From the IMG/VR virus record IMGVR_UViG_3300030110_001274, positions 11,887 through 50,085 of that record: a DNA stretch of 38,199 nt. One strand, written 5' to 3'. Numbering within the stretch: position 1 is the stretch's first letter; the number at the start of each line of letters is the position of its first letter. The translations under genes and the position numbers were made by a program. The notes under the pieces are model-generated. The model was given only the letters and a program-made list of their open reading frames with translations. It was not told the origin of the DNA and did no database searches. This stretch comes from a virus. This document shows positions 15,354 to 23,045 of this stretch, piece by piece.

Positions 15354-17273
15354 ATGGCTCTTAAACAAGTCAAATTTTTACCTGGAGTTGATAAACAAAA
15401 CACAACGATTGGAGCAGTCGGTCGTTGGGTTGATTCTGATAATGTTAGATGGAGATATGGATTACCAGAAAAAGTTGGTGGTTGGTCTTCTATATTAACT
15501 TCTACTTTAGTAGGTGTTGCAAGAAAACAACATGCATACACAGACTTAGAAGGAAATAGATATATTATTATTGGAACAGATAAATTTTTAATAGCATACT
15601 TTGAAGGTGAAGTTTATGATATTACACCACTTAGAACAACTTTAACATCAGCTACAATTGCAACAACAAATAACTCAGCTACTTGTACAATTACAAAAGC
15701 TACACACGGATTATCTATTGGAGACATTGTACAATTAGATTCTGTAACACTACCCGGTGGTACAGGATATAGTAATTCTGATTTTGAAGATAAATACTTT
15801 CAAGTTATAACCGTTCCTACTACAGGCACATTTACAATTACACAAACTAGTAATGCAGGTGCAACTGTATCTACTGGTGGTAGTTTAAGTATAAAATGTT
15901 TACAATCTATAGGTCCAGCAGAACAATCATATGGTTATGGTTGGGGATTAGAATCTTGGAACACAGGAGGATTTGGTAGTGCTGCTTCTGCATCTAATGT
16001 AACACTAGAACCAGGTTTATGGTCACTAGATAACTTTGGTGAAGTGTTAGTTGCAACTATATTAAATGGTAAAACATTTACTTGGAATGCTGGAGATGCA
16101 GCTAGATTTACAACAAGAGCATCTACTACAACATCTAACTTTCCTACATCAAATAATCCAACAGCTACAAGATTAACTTTAATATCACCAACAACAAGAC
16201 ACTTAATTCATTGTGGTACAGAAACAACAATCGGAACAGATTCAACTCAAGATGATATGTTTATAAGATTCTCTAATGCAGAAGATATAAACACTTATGA
16301 TACATCAGCTATTAACACAGCAGGTTCACAAAGATTACAAGATGGCACAAAAATTATGGGTGCATTAAAAGCAAAAGAAACAATTTTAATTTGGACAGAC
16401 AATGCACTTTATACAATGAAAACTGTAGGAGCTCCATTTACATTTGGTTTTGAACAAGTAGGTACGAACTGTGGATTAATAGGTCAGAACGCAGCTGTAG
16501 AGATAGACGGCGTTGCATATTGGATGAGTCCTAATGGTTTCTTTTTATTTGATGGTACAGTTAAATCTTTAGAATGTTCTGTAGAAGATTATGTTTATGA
16601 TGATATTGAATCTACAAAAGGACAACAAATTAATTGTGGTTTAAATAATTTATATACAGAAGTAGTTTGGTATTATCCTAGTTCAGGAGAAGATTTTAAT
16701 GATAGATATGTAGTTTATAATTATGGAGAAACAGCTACTAGTAAAGCAACTATTTGGTACACAGGAAATGAAGCTAGAACAACATGGCTTGACGCTTCTG
16801 TATATCCTAAACCATATGCAACTAAATATAGCTCAAGTACAAATGGTACATTTCCAGTGGTTAGAGGCATAACAGGATTAGGTGGTACAACACTATTTGA
16901 ACACGAAACGGGAACCGATCAAGTTAATGCTGACGGTAGTAAAACAACAATTACTTCTTTTGCTAAATCATTTGATTTTGATATTAAAACAGAAGAAACA
17001 GATGGTGAGTTTTTCTTATCATTAAAAAGATTTATTCCGGACTTTAAAAATATACAAGGTAATGCTAAACTAACACTAGCAGTAAAAAGATTTCCATCAC
17101 AATCTAGTACAAATACTGCATTAAGTCCGTTTACTATTACATCTAGTAGTCTTAAATTTGACACAAGAGCTAGAGGACGTTATGCAAATATAAAGATAGA
17201 AAATGATGCAGTTAGTGAAACATGGAGATTTGGAACAATTAATTTAGACTTAAGACCGGACGGTAGAAGATAA
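15354..17273 (+). CDS. tail hub / packaged-DNA stabilisation protein (P22 gp10-like)
   Basis: The frame is open further upstream, but the ATG at 15354 follows an AGGAGCAAC ribosome binding site placed just after the previous stop, giving 639 aa. The N-terminus (LKQVKFLPGVDKQNT, then GRWVDSDNVRWRYGLPEKVGGW) is the hallmark of phage stabilisation proteins related to P22 gp10, which form the tail hub under the portal and hold packaged DNA in. The remainder is a beta-propeller-like succession of strands (YIIIGTD, EVLVATILNG, HLIHCGTET, ILIWTDNALYTM, YWMSPNGFFLFDG). It is joined by TAATG to the following gene. Confidence 0.7.
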   Translation: MALKQVKFLPGVDKQNTTIGAVGRWVDSDNVRWRYGLPEKVGGWSSILTSTLVGVARKQHAYTDLEGNRYIIIGTDKFLIAYFEGEVYDITPLRTTLTSATIATTNNSATCTITKATHGLSIGDIVQLDSVTLPGGTGYSNSDFEDKYFQVITVPTTGTFTITQTSNAGATVSTGGSLSIKCLQSIGPAEQSYGYGWGLESWNTGGFGSAASASNVTLEPGLWSLDNFGEVLVATILNGKTFTWNAGDAARFTTRASTTTSNFPTSNNPTATRLTLISPTTRHLIHCGTETTIGTDSTQDDMFIRFSNAEDINTYDTSAINTAGSQRLQDGTKIMGALKAKETILIWTDNALYTMKTVGAPFTFGFEQVGTNCGLIGQNAAVEIDGVAYWMSPNGFFLFDGTVKSLECSVEDYVYDDIESTKGQQINCGLNNLYTEVVWYYPSSGEDFNDRYVVYNYGETATSKATIWYTGNEARTTWLDASVYPKPYATKYSSSTNGTFPVVRGITGLGGTTLFEHETGTDQVNADGSKTTITSFAKSFDFDIKTEETDGEFFLSLKRFIPDFKNIQGNAKLTLAVKRFPSQSSTNTALSPFTITSSSLKFDTRARGRYANIKIENDAVSETWRFGTINLDLRPDGRR

Positions 17274-17689
17274 TGGCAAAACCTTTAAAAATATCAGAAG
17301 AAGCAGCAGTACAAATGCCAATGAAAACGGTTGCTAGTTTAATTGCAATGGTAGCAATTGGAACTTGGGCATATTTTGGTTTACACGAAACGCTCAATCA
17401 GCACTCAACAACTATTGAATTAATGTCAAAAGATCTTGATCAAAACACAGAGTTTAGAATTAAATACCCAAGAGGACAATTAGGTAAATCATCTGGCGAA
17501 GCGGAACTTTACATGTTGGTGGAGGATCTTTATAAGTCTGTAGATCGTTTGAATAAAGCTATTGAAGACGGTATGCACAACAAAGTTAATATTGAATTTT
17601 TACAAAAACAAGTAGAAAAAGCTACTAATGATATTGAAAAATTAAAAGACAGACAAAGAGAGTTTGCAAACGGTAAGGACAAACATTAA
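17273..17689 (+). CDS. small membrane-anchored coiled-coil phage protein
   Basis: A 138 aa protein with one membrane segment at about residues 17-37 (MKTVASLIAMVAIGTWAYFGL) and a long charged helical remainder ending in a likely coiled coil (residues ~80-135). The sequence KPLKISEEAAVQMPMK and the conserved FRIKYPRG motif mark it as a family that recurs in marine phages in the tail region. The function is unknown; a membrane-anchored role in DNA entry or lysis is conceivable from the topology. TAATG overlaps join it to both neighbours. Confidence 0.65.
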   Translation: MAKPLKISEEAAVQMPMKTVASLIAMVAIGTWAYFGLHETLNQHSTTIELMSKDLDQNTEFRIKYPRGQLGKSSGEAELYMLVEDLYKSVDRLNKAIEDGMHNKVNIEFLQKQVEKATNDIEKLKDRQREFANGKDKH

Positions 17690-17994
17690 TGAGAACATAT
17701 TATAAATCAGGCGGTAGATCAGAAAACCCAATATCAAGAAATAAAAAAAATTACAGATCTACAAAATCAGGTGCAGGTATGACAAGAGCTGGTGTAGCTG
17801 CATATAGAAGAGCTAACCCAGGATCTAAATTAAAAACAGCTGTAACTGGTAAAGTTAAAAAAGGATCTAAAGCAGCTAAAAGAAGAAAGTCATATTGTGC
17901 AAGATCTTTAGGACAATTAAAAAGATCATCTGCAAAAACTAGAAATGATCCTAACTCTAGAATACGACAAGCTCGTAGAAGGTGGAAGTGCTAA
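17689..17994 (+). CDS. small basic phage protein (DUF6321-like)
   Basis: A 101 aa protein that is very rich in Lys, Arg, Ser and Gly. The core GAGMTRAGVAAYRRANPGSK followed by TAVTGK and KRRKSYCARS resembles the DUF6321 family seen in cyanophages and other marine phages; it ends ARRRWKC. The high positive charge suggests nucleic-acid contact, perhaps with packaged DNA, but no function is established. It starts at a TAATG overlap with the membrane protein gene and ends in another TAATG. Confidence 0.65.
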   Translation: MRTYYKSGGRSENPISRNKKNYRSTKSGAGMTRAGVAAYRRANPGSKLKTAVTGKVKKGSKAAKRRKSYCARSLGQLKRSSAKTRNDPNSRIRQARRRWKC

Positions 17995-18914
17995 TGGGAT
18001 TTTTACAACTAACACCTGAAAATATAGCTCAAGCTAAAAGTTTAAGTTACCCTGAAGCTTTTAAATTAGATAGAACGTTAGGATATAACCCTAATTTTAA
18101 AGGAGGTGTAAACCCTATAAAATATGCATCAGAAGGTATAAAAAGTATTTTTGGTTTTGGTGATCAAAAAATAGGTGGCGCTACTCCACTTACAAGAAAA
18201 ATAGCTTTAGATGCTATGGATTTTGGTAAAAAAGGAATTAATTTTGCAGGTAAAGTTTTATCAAAAGCATCACTTCCTTTTTCTATTCTTATGCCAACAG
18301 AATTAGGTTCTGCTATACCAACTAAAGAAGAAAGAGAAAAAATGATGGGTATTATGAATTCTAAAATATTAGATGATTACTACACAAAAGGAGAACTTTA
18401 CGAAATTGATGACAGTAATAAAATACCAGGATTTAGAGACAAAATAGAAGGTGGAATTGACACTTTAAAAGATAAACTAGGATCTGTTGGAGATTATATA
18501 AAAGGTGGTGGTATTATGGGTCAAGTATTACAAGGTATAGGTGACATGTTTCAATACAAAGGTGGTATTGGATATGTAGACGAAAATGGTAATTTTATAA
18601 GTGCTGAAGATATAGACAAACAAAATGCAAGAGGTGGTTATTATACAGATGCAGCAAGAGCTTCTAGAAGAAGAGATAAAAGTATTGCAAGATTTAGAGC
18701 TAGAGGTGCTGATGAAACAAAAGGAAGATTTGCAGAATTATTAAAACTACAACAAGCAGAAGAAGCAGCAAGAGTTGCAGCTGAAAGAGCTAAGTTAGAT
18801 GCATACTTTAGAGGTTTTGAAGCTAGTGGTGGAGATTCATCAAACAGATATGATGGTGCTGATTCTTTTGAACAATACTCAGCAGAACCAACAGCATATT
18901 CAGGAAGTAGTTAA
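17994..18914 (+). CDS. putative internal virion/structural protein, unassigned
   Basis: The ATG at 17994 is chosen because it forms the usual TAATG overlap with the previous stop; an in-frame GTG 12 bases upstream is less likely. The product is 306 aa. It starts MGFLQLTPENIAQAKSL and has Gly-rich helical stretches (residues ~35-100) that could be amphipathic, a Gly/Met-rich segment IKGGGIMGQVLQGIGDMF, and a highly charged Ala/Glu/Arg coiled region at about residues 215-270. No enzyme motif is found. Its position at the head of the internal-protein block suggests a virion protein; I do not recognise the family. Confidence 0.55.
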   Translation: MGFLQLTPENIAQAKSLSYPEAFKLDRTLGYNPNFKGGVNPIKYASEGIKSIFGFGDQKIGGATPLTRKIALDAMDFGKKGINFAGKVLSKASLPFSILMPTELGSAIPTKEEREKMMGIMNSKILDDYYTKGELYEIDDSNKIPGFRDKIEGGIDTLKDKLGSVGDYIKGGGIMGQVLQGIGDMFQYKGGIGYVDENGNFISAEDIDKQNARGGYYTDAARASRRRDKSIARFRARGADETKGRFAELLKLQQAEEAARVAAERAKLDAYFRGFEASGGDSSNRYDGADSFEQYSAEPTAYSGSS

Positions 18915-19078
18915 TGGCAAAGATAAACGTTAAAGTACCAGAACCAAAAACAGAATACGATTTCTCTAACCAGAAACAAATTAACAGAGTTATTACAACT
19001 ATAACTGAACAACTAAACTCTACGTTTCTTGATGAAATAAAACAAGAACAAGAGAGATTTTCATACTTTATTAAATAA
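18914..19078 (+). CDS. small conserved phage protein (54 aa)
   Basis: A 54-codon frame that begins and ends in TAATG overlaps and exactly fills the space between its neighbours. It starts MAKINVKVPEPKTEYDFSNQ and continues as a predicted amphipathic helix containing ITEQLNSTFLDEI, with a charged tail. The opening 'VPEPK.EYD..NQ.QINR' is a pattern I associate with very small proteins in other marine phage structural operons. The function is unknown. The perfect fit between two coupled genes supports real translation. Confidence 0.65.
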   Translation: MAKINVKVPEPKTEYDFSNQKQINRVITTITEQLNSTFLDEIKQEQERFSYFIK

Positions 19079-19407
19079 TGGCTAATATATATAAGAACAC
19101 AAAGACAGATCTAACAGCAGCATCAGCTACTACAGTATATACTGTGCCTTCTGACTCTAGATCTATAGTCAAATCTATATTAGTTAACGACGATTCGGGA
19201 AGCGGGGATACTATTACCCTAACCCTTACTAATGCAGCGGGGACCGTGTTTAGTTTATTTAAAGTAAAAGCTGTTGCTGCAAATGCAACTGTGGAATTAT
19301 TAACAAATCCATTAATTATGATGGAAAGCGAGATATTAAAGGCTACCCCTGCAACTGGAAACAGATTGCATATTGTGATATCAATGCTAGAAATGAATAG
19401 GAGTTAA
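19078..19407 (+). CDS. small beta-rich putative structural protein
   Basis: A 109 aa protein. The pattern YKNTKTDLTAASATTVYTVP, then SRSIVKSILVNDDSGSGDTITLTL, is found in many small phage virion proteins with a beta-sandwich fold and no assigned function. It resembles in style the two small proteins at the left edge of the window. The start is at a TAATG overlap; the stop is followed after one base by the next gene, which has an AGGAG upstream inside this gene. A decoration or fibre-associated role is possible. Confidence 0.6.
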   Translation: MANIYKNTKTDLTAASATTVYTVPSDSRSIVKSILVNDDSGSGDTITLTLTNAAGTVFSLFKVKAVAANATVELLTNPLIMMESEILKATPATGNRLHIVISMLEMNRS

Positions 19408-19408
19408 A

Positions 19409-19651
19409 ATGTTTATAGAAAAAGGTGGTGTCGAATATATAACAATAGATGGTAAACAAGTACCTGTTGTTAAATGTGAAGCAGAAGTAGTATTAAGAAA
19501 CAAGAAAACTAACAAAGAATATGCCTCTGATAAAGAGGCAGAAGACGATATTAATAACCCAGATACAGACACTGTTAAAGACGATGTAACTAGATCTGTT
19601 AAGATAAAGGTAGCAAAAATGCCTCCTATAGGCACAGCTACGAAGGAATAG
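19409..19651 (+). CDS. small acidic conserved phage protein
   Basis: An 80 aa protein preceded by AGGAG located in the end of the previous gene. It begins MFIEKGGVEYITIDGKQVPVVK, contains CEAEVVLRNKKTNKEY and an acidic stretch of Asp/Glu around residues 43-58, then ends in a basic VKIKVAK strand. I recognise the type from marine phage structural operons but know no function. It is the last gene before the largest gap in the late operon. Confidence 0.55.
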   Translation: MFIEKGGVEYITIDGKQVPVVKCEAEVVLRNKKTNKEYASDKEAEDDINNPDTDTVKDDVTRSVKIKVAKMPPIGTATKE

Positions 19652-19655
19652 TATA

Positions 19656-19684
19656 TTGACTGTTATAGGAAAAGGTAATAAATT
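19656..19684 (+). promoter_or_regulatory. possible sigma70-like promoter in the late-operon gap
   Basis: In the 92-base gap before the internal-protein genes, TTGACT (19656-19661) is followed after 17 bases by TAAATT (19679-19684), matching the -35 well and the -10 moderately (4 of 6). The gap has no other clear signal. A 26-codon frame starting at the same TTG also exists, without a convincing ribosome binding site. The promoter reading is tentative. Confidence 0.3.
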
Positions 19685-19743
19685 GGATAGATTGGGCATA
19701 ATTCTACAAGCAGCCCACTTGCTATCATCACAATAGGAATATC

Positions 19744-21162
19744 ATGGGATTAAGAAAAATATTTAGAAAAGTAACTCGTCCAATTAGAAAAATTATACCA
19801 AAAGAAATAAGACCTTTTGTGCCTTATGCTGCGTCTATGTTTTTACCTGGTATACCAGGACTTCCTGCAGCTTTTTCAAAATATGGTGGAAATGAATTTA
19901 TTAAAGCAGCATTAACTAGAGGTGTTATAGATGATGAGGCTGATTTTAGAGATGTATTAAGAACAGGTATAACGGCAGCTTTACCTAAACTAGTTGAAAC
20001 AGGTGGTAGTAAATTTTTACCTAAAGAAACTTATTCAGGAGAAAATCAGTTAGCCATGCTTAAAGCAACTAACAATCCTGCTTTAGGGGATACAGGATTA
20101 GCTACAGAAAGTTATGCCAAAGAGTTAGCAAAAAGAGGATATGCAGAACCAGTTTCTACTGTAGCTAAAAATACTAAACCAAGTATATTAAAAAAAGTTG
20201 TAGATACAGCATCAAAATTAACTTCTGGTAGTGGTCTAGAAAATCTTAAAGCAAAAGCTACATTTGGAGTTACAGCAGGATCTATGGATGAAGCTGCAAA
20301 ATTAATTAATCAATACGAAGAAGGTTTAGATGGTCCTTACGATAGAAAAAATGACAGAGGAGCTTTGTTTAAAATATTTGAAAAAGCTCAATGGGGAACA
20401 GACGATGAGATTAATGACATGTTAGATAGATATGGATACATGGGAGGCGGTAGTGTTATGCCAATACAAACTGGTATAGCAGGAGCATTACCAATGCCAA
20501 ATACAAGACCTGGATATGATATAGGTGGTGGTGTTATGATGGCATCAGCAACAGGAGATGAATCTGATGATATAGCTATGGAGTTATTTGGTAAAGGTGT
20601 AAAAGATTTAACTCCAGATGAATTTAGAGAGTTACAAGATGAAATTGAAAGACTACAAAATAAATTTAGATCAGAAAAAGATTCTAAAAAAGGTATTCTA
20701 ATGGCATCTAATATGGAAAATGATGCAATTTTAGAAAGACTTTTTGAAGAGTATTTAGAACTAGGTTTTTCACCAGAAGATGCAGCTAAAAAAGCTAGAG
20801 AAGAATTTGATAGAATGGGTAAAATGATTGATACAAAATCAGATAGAGTTAGAGCTGCTGAAGGTGGTATTATGGATCTTGGTGGTATGGAAAAAGACTA
20901 TAGAAATGATGGTGGTTTTGTACCAATAGGAGAAAAAGAAAGAGCTGATGATGTACCAGCTAGATTAAGTTTAAATGAATTTGTAATGACAGCAGATGCT
21001 GTTAGAAACGCCGGCGATGGAGACATTGACAAAGGTGCAGAAGTAATGGAAAATGTGATGAAAAATCTAGAAGAAGGTGGTAGTATATCTGAGGAATCAC
21101 AAGGTAAAGAAGGTGCTAGAAGAATGTTCAATACTATGGAAGGAATGGAAGCAGTAATATAA
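19744..21162 (+). CDS. putative internal virion protein with conserved C-terminal VPARLS motif
   Basis: A 472 aa protein. The N-terminus is basic (MGLRKIFRKVTRPIRKI), followed by a hydrophobic Pro/Gly segment at about residues 25-48, which could associate with membrane. The centre is charged and helical. Residues ~370-450 hold Gly-rich turns (EGGIMDLGG, NDGGFVPIG) and the recognisable block DDVPARLSLNEFVMTADAVR followed by GDGDIDKGAE, which recurs in proteins of many marine phages next to ejection-protein genes. No enzymatic motif is visible. A role in the virion, perhaps DNA ejection, is inferred from position between tail genes and the 1387 aa protein. Confidence 0.6.
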   Translation: MGLRKIFRKVTRPIRKIIPKEIRPFVPYAASMFLPGIPGLPAAFSKYGGNEFIKAALTRGVIDDEADFRDVLRTGITAALPKLVETGGSKFLPKETYSGENQLAMLKATNNPALGDTGLATESYAKELAKRGYAEPVSTVAKNTKPSILKKVVDTASKLTSGSGLENLKAKATFGVTAGSMDEAAKLINQYEEGLDGPYDRKNDRGALFKIFEKAQWGTDDEINDMLDRYGYMGGGSVMPIQTGIAGALPMPNTRPGYDIGGGVMMASATGDESDDIAMELFGKGVKDLTPDEFRELQDEIERLQNKFRSEKDSKKGILMASNMENDAILERLFEEYLELGFSPEDAAKKAREEFDRMGKMIDTKSDRVRAAEGGIMDLGGMEKDYRNDGGFVPIGEKERADDVPARLSLNEFVMTADAVRNAGDGDIDKGAEVMENVMKNLEEGGSISEESQGKEGARRMFNTMEGMEAVI

Positions 21163-21902
21163 TGGCAACAACAACACAGATTTCACAAAGAGAACCGTTT
21201 ATACAAGCAGCGGGAATGGGTATTACGGAAGCAGGTCTTCCGCTATTAAAAACAGCATTAACACCACAAGATTATACAGGTAGAGAATTTGTTGCTGACC
21301 GTTCACAATTAGAAAAAGATGTAGCTACTAGAGGAGCTGCATTAACTTATGGTCCAGATTCATATCAAGAGTTTATGTCCCCTTATCAAAGGGAAGTTAT
21401 TGATGCAACAACTGCTGCATTAGATAGACAACAGCAACAAGGTATAGCAGCATTAAGACAAAGAGCACAACAAGCAGGTGCATTTGGTGGTGGCAGAGAA
21501 GCTGCAATGTTAGGTGAGTATCAAGCTGTTGGAGATATACAAAGAGCATTAGCTGAAGCACAATTATTACAACAAGGATTTCAACAAGCACAAGCTGGTG
21601 CATTAGGAAACTTACAAGCACAACAAGGTTTAGGACAATATCAATCTTCATTAGGTGGTCAAGAAAGATCAATTGACCAAGCACAATTAACTGCAGATGC
21701 ACAAGAAGCAAGAGAAATGCAACTAGAACCATTTACTAGATTAGGTTTAGTTACACCTCAACTAGCTTCTGTAATCGGTGGATTCCCGGCGCAAACAATT
21801 CAAACAACAACACCACCTCCTAGTTTTGGTCAACAAGTATTAGGACTTGGTATTGGAGCTGCTGGATTAGCTGGCGCTGCTAAAAAATTTGGATTAGCAT
21901 AA
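21162..21902 (+). CDS. putative internal virion protein, Gln/Ala-rich
   Basis: A 246 aa protein. Residues ~65-180 are a long Gln/Ala-rich helix with the conserved feature YQREVIDATTAALDRQ, then a GAFGGGREAAM turn near residue 107; this arrangement is familiar from internal proteins of marine podoviruses. The C-terminus is hydrophobic and Gly/Ala-rich (VLGLGIGAAGLAGAAKK), like a membrane-inserting segment. This size and topology recall T7 gp14-type ejection proteins, but I see no sequence match to claim homology. TAATG overlaps tie it to both flanking genes. Confidence 0.6.
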   Translation: MATTTQISQREPFIQAAGMGITEAGLPLLKTALTPQDYTGREFVADRSQLEKDVATRGAALTYGPDSYQEFMSPYQREVIDATTAALDRQQQQGIAALRQRAQQAGAFGGGREAAMLGEYQAVGDIQRALAEAQLLQQGFQQAQAGALGNLQAQQGLGQYQSSLGGQERSIDQAQLTADAQEAREMQLEPFTRLGLVTPQLASVIGGFPAQTIQTTTPPPSFGQQVLGLGIGAAGLAGAAKKFGLA

Positions 21903-23044
21903 TGAGTAACATATTAAGAAGACCAATGTTCAGACGAGGTGGAGCTGTAAACAGTTCAGGCCAAGGTATTACATCAGGATTAGATACACCTAAAAGAGGT
22001 TTAGTAGATGAACCTGGTAAATATTCACAACCACTACCAGAATCATCAATCCAACAAGCAATAGGCATGTATGGCGATGTAGCTAAAGCTATGCCTTTTG
22101 ATTTTAAACCAGAATTATCTATGGGTGATTATTTAAAGATAGCTTCTAGAGGTATGGAAATATTAGGAGCACCTAGCGAAGGATCAGGATTGGGTGGAGT
22201 GTTAGCAACTGCATCTAAACCTTTAGCTAAATTAGGTATGGAATTAGGAACAGGTATAGATAAAAGACAAGCACTAGCTAAGAAAACATATCAAGATAGA
22301 GTAGGTGCTATAGCTAAATTAGCAGGTGGTATTGAAGAAGAAAAAATTAAAGCAAACAGAACGTTTGCAAAAAAACAAAACCTTGAATTATTTGAATCTA
22401 AAATGAATGAAAGAATTAGTTCATTAACAGAAAAAAGAGATGCTTTTGAAAAAGGAACTCCTGAATATTTAAAATTAGATAGAGTAATACAAGCCGAAGT
22501 AAGAAATAAAAATGATGGTATGCAAGCAATTCTTACTGGTAGTAAAACACAACAAGAACAAAAAAGAGATTTATTTAATATATTTATTAAAAATGCTGAC
22601 GGAGATATCGATGCAGCAATTGCATCATTTATGAGTGTATTTCCTAATGCTGAAATGGATAGTATCTATTCTGGATTTACTGCACCTAGTGTTGAAAAGA
22701 AAACAAAAAAACCTAAACTAGCAACAGGTGGTAGAGTTGGTATGTTTACTGGTGGACCTATGACAGGTGGCACTATGGAAGATGAAATGACAGAAGAAGT
22801 ACTTCAAGATGAAGCTAAACAAAGAGAACTTTTATTAAAGAAACAAGAAAAAAATCAAGCAATACCTTTAAGTTATGATGAACTTAGATCTAGATTACCA
22901 CAATCAATTGGTGATGACATCGTAAGATTATTAGCAGACAACTATGATGCATTAGGTGATTTTGCACAAATTCAAACACAAGCAGACGTAGATAATTTTA
23001 ATTTAAAATACCAAGTAAATCTAGTATTACCTCAGGAGGCATAA
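21902..23044 (+). CDS. putative internal virion protein with RRPMFRRGG N-terminus
   Basis: A 380 aa protein opening MSNILRRPMFRRGG, a motif I associate with SAR11-phage internal proteins. Residues ~100-225 are helical and charged, with a coiled-coil-like section (KRQALAKKTYQDRVGAIAK onward). A second Gly-rich motif, ATGGRVGMFTGGPMTGG, lies near residues 275-295, followed by an acidic helical C-terminus. No catalytic residues are recognisable. It starts at a TAATG overlap and is followed, after one intervening base, by the large internal protein, which has its own AGGAGG. Confidence 0.6.
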   Translation: MSNILRRPMFRRGGAVNSSGQGITSGLDTPKRGLVDEPGKYSQPLPESSIQQAIGMYGDVAKAMPFDFKPELSMGDYLKIASRGMEILGAPSEGSGLGGVLATASKPLAKLGMELGTGIDKRQALAKKTYQDRVGAIAKLAGGIEEEKIKANRTFAKKQNLELFESKMNERISSLTEKRDAFEKGTPEYLKLDRVIQAEVRNKNDGMQAILTGSKTQQEQKRDLFNIFIKNADGDIDAAIASFMSVFPNAEMDSIYSGFTAPSVEKKTKKPKLATGGRVGMFTGGPMTGGTMEDEMTEEVLQDEAKQRELLLKKQEKNQAIPLSYDELRSRLPQSIGDDIVRLLADNYDALGDFAQIQTQADVDNFNLKYQVNLVLPQEA

Positions 23045-23045
23045 T

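Noticed and set aside
19697-19702. CATAAT in the 92-base gap as a second -10 box.
   Set aside because: No -35-like hexamer at a proper distance upstream.
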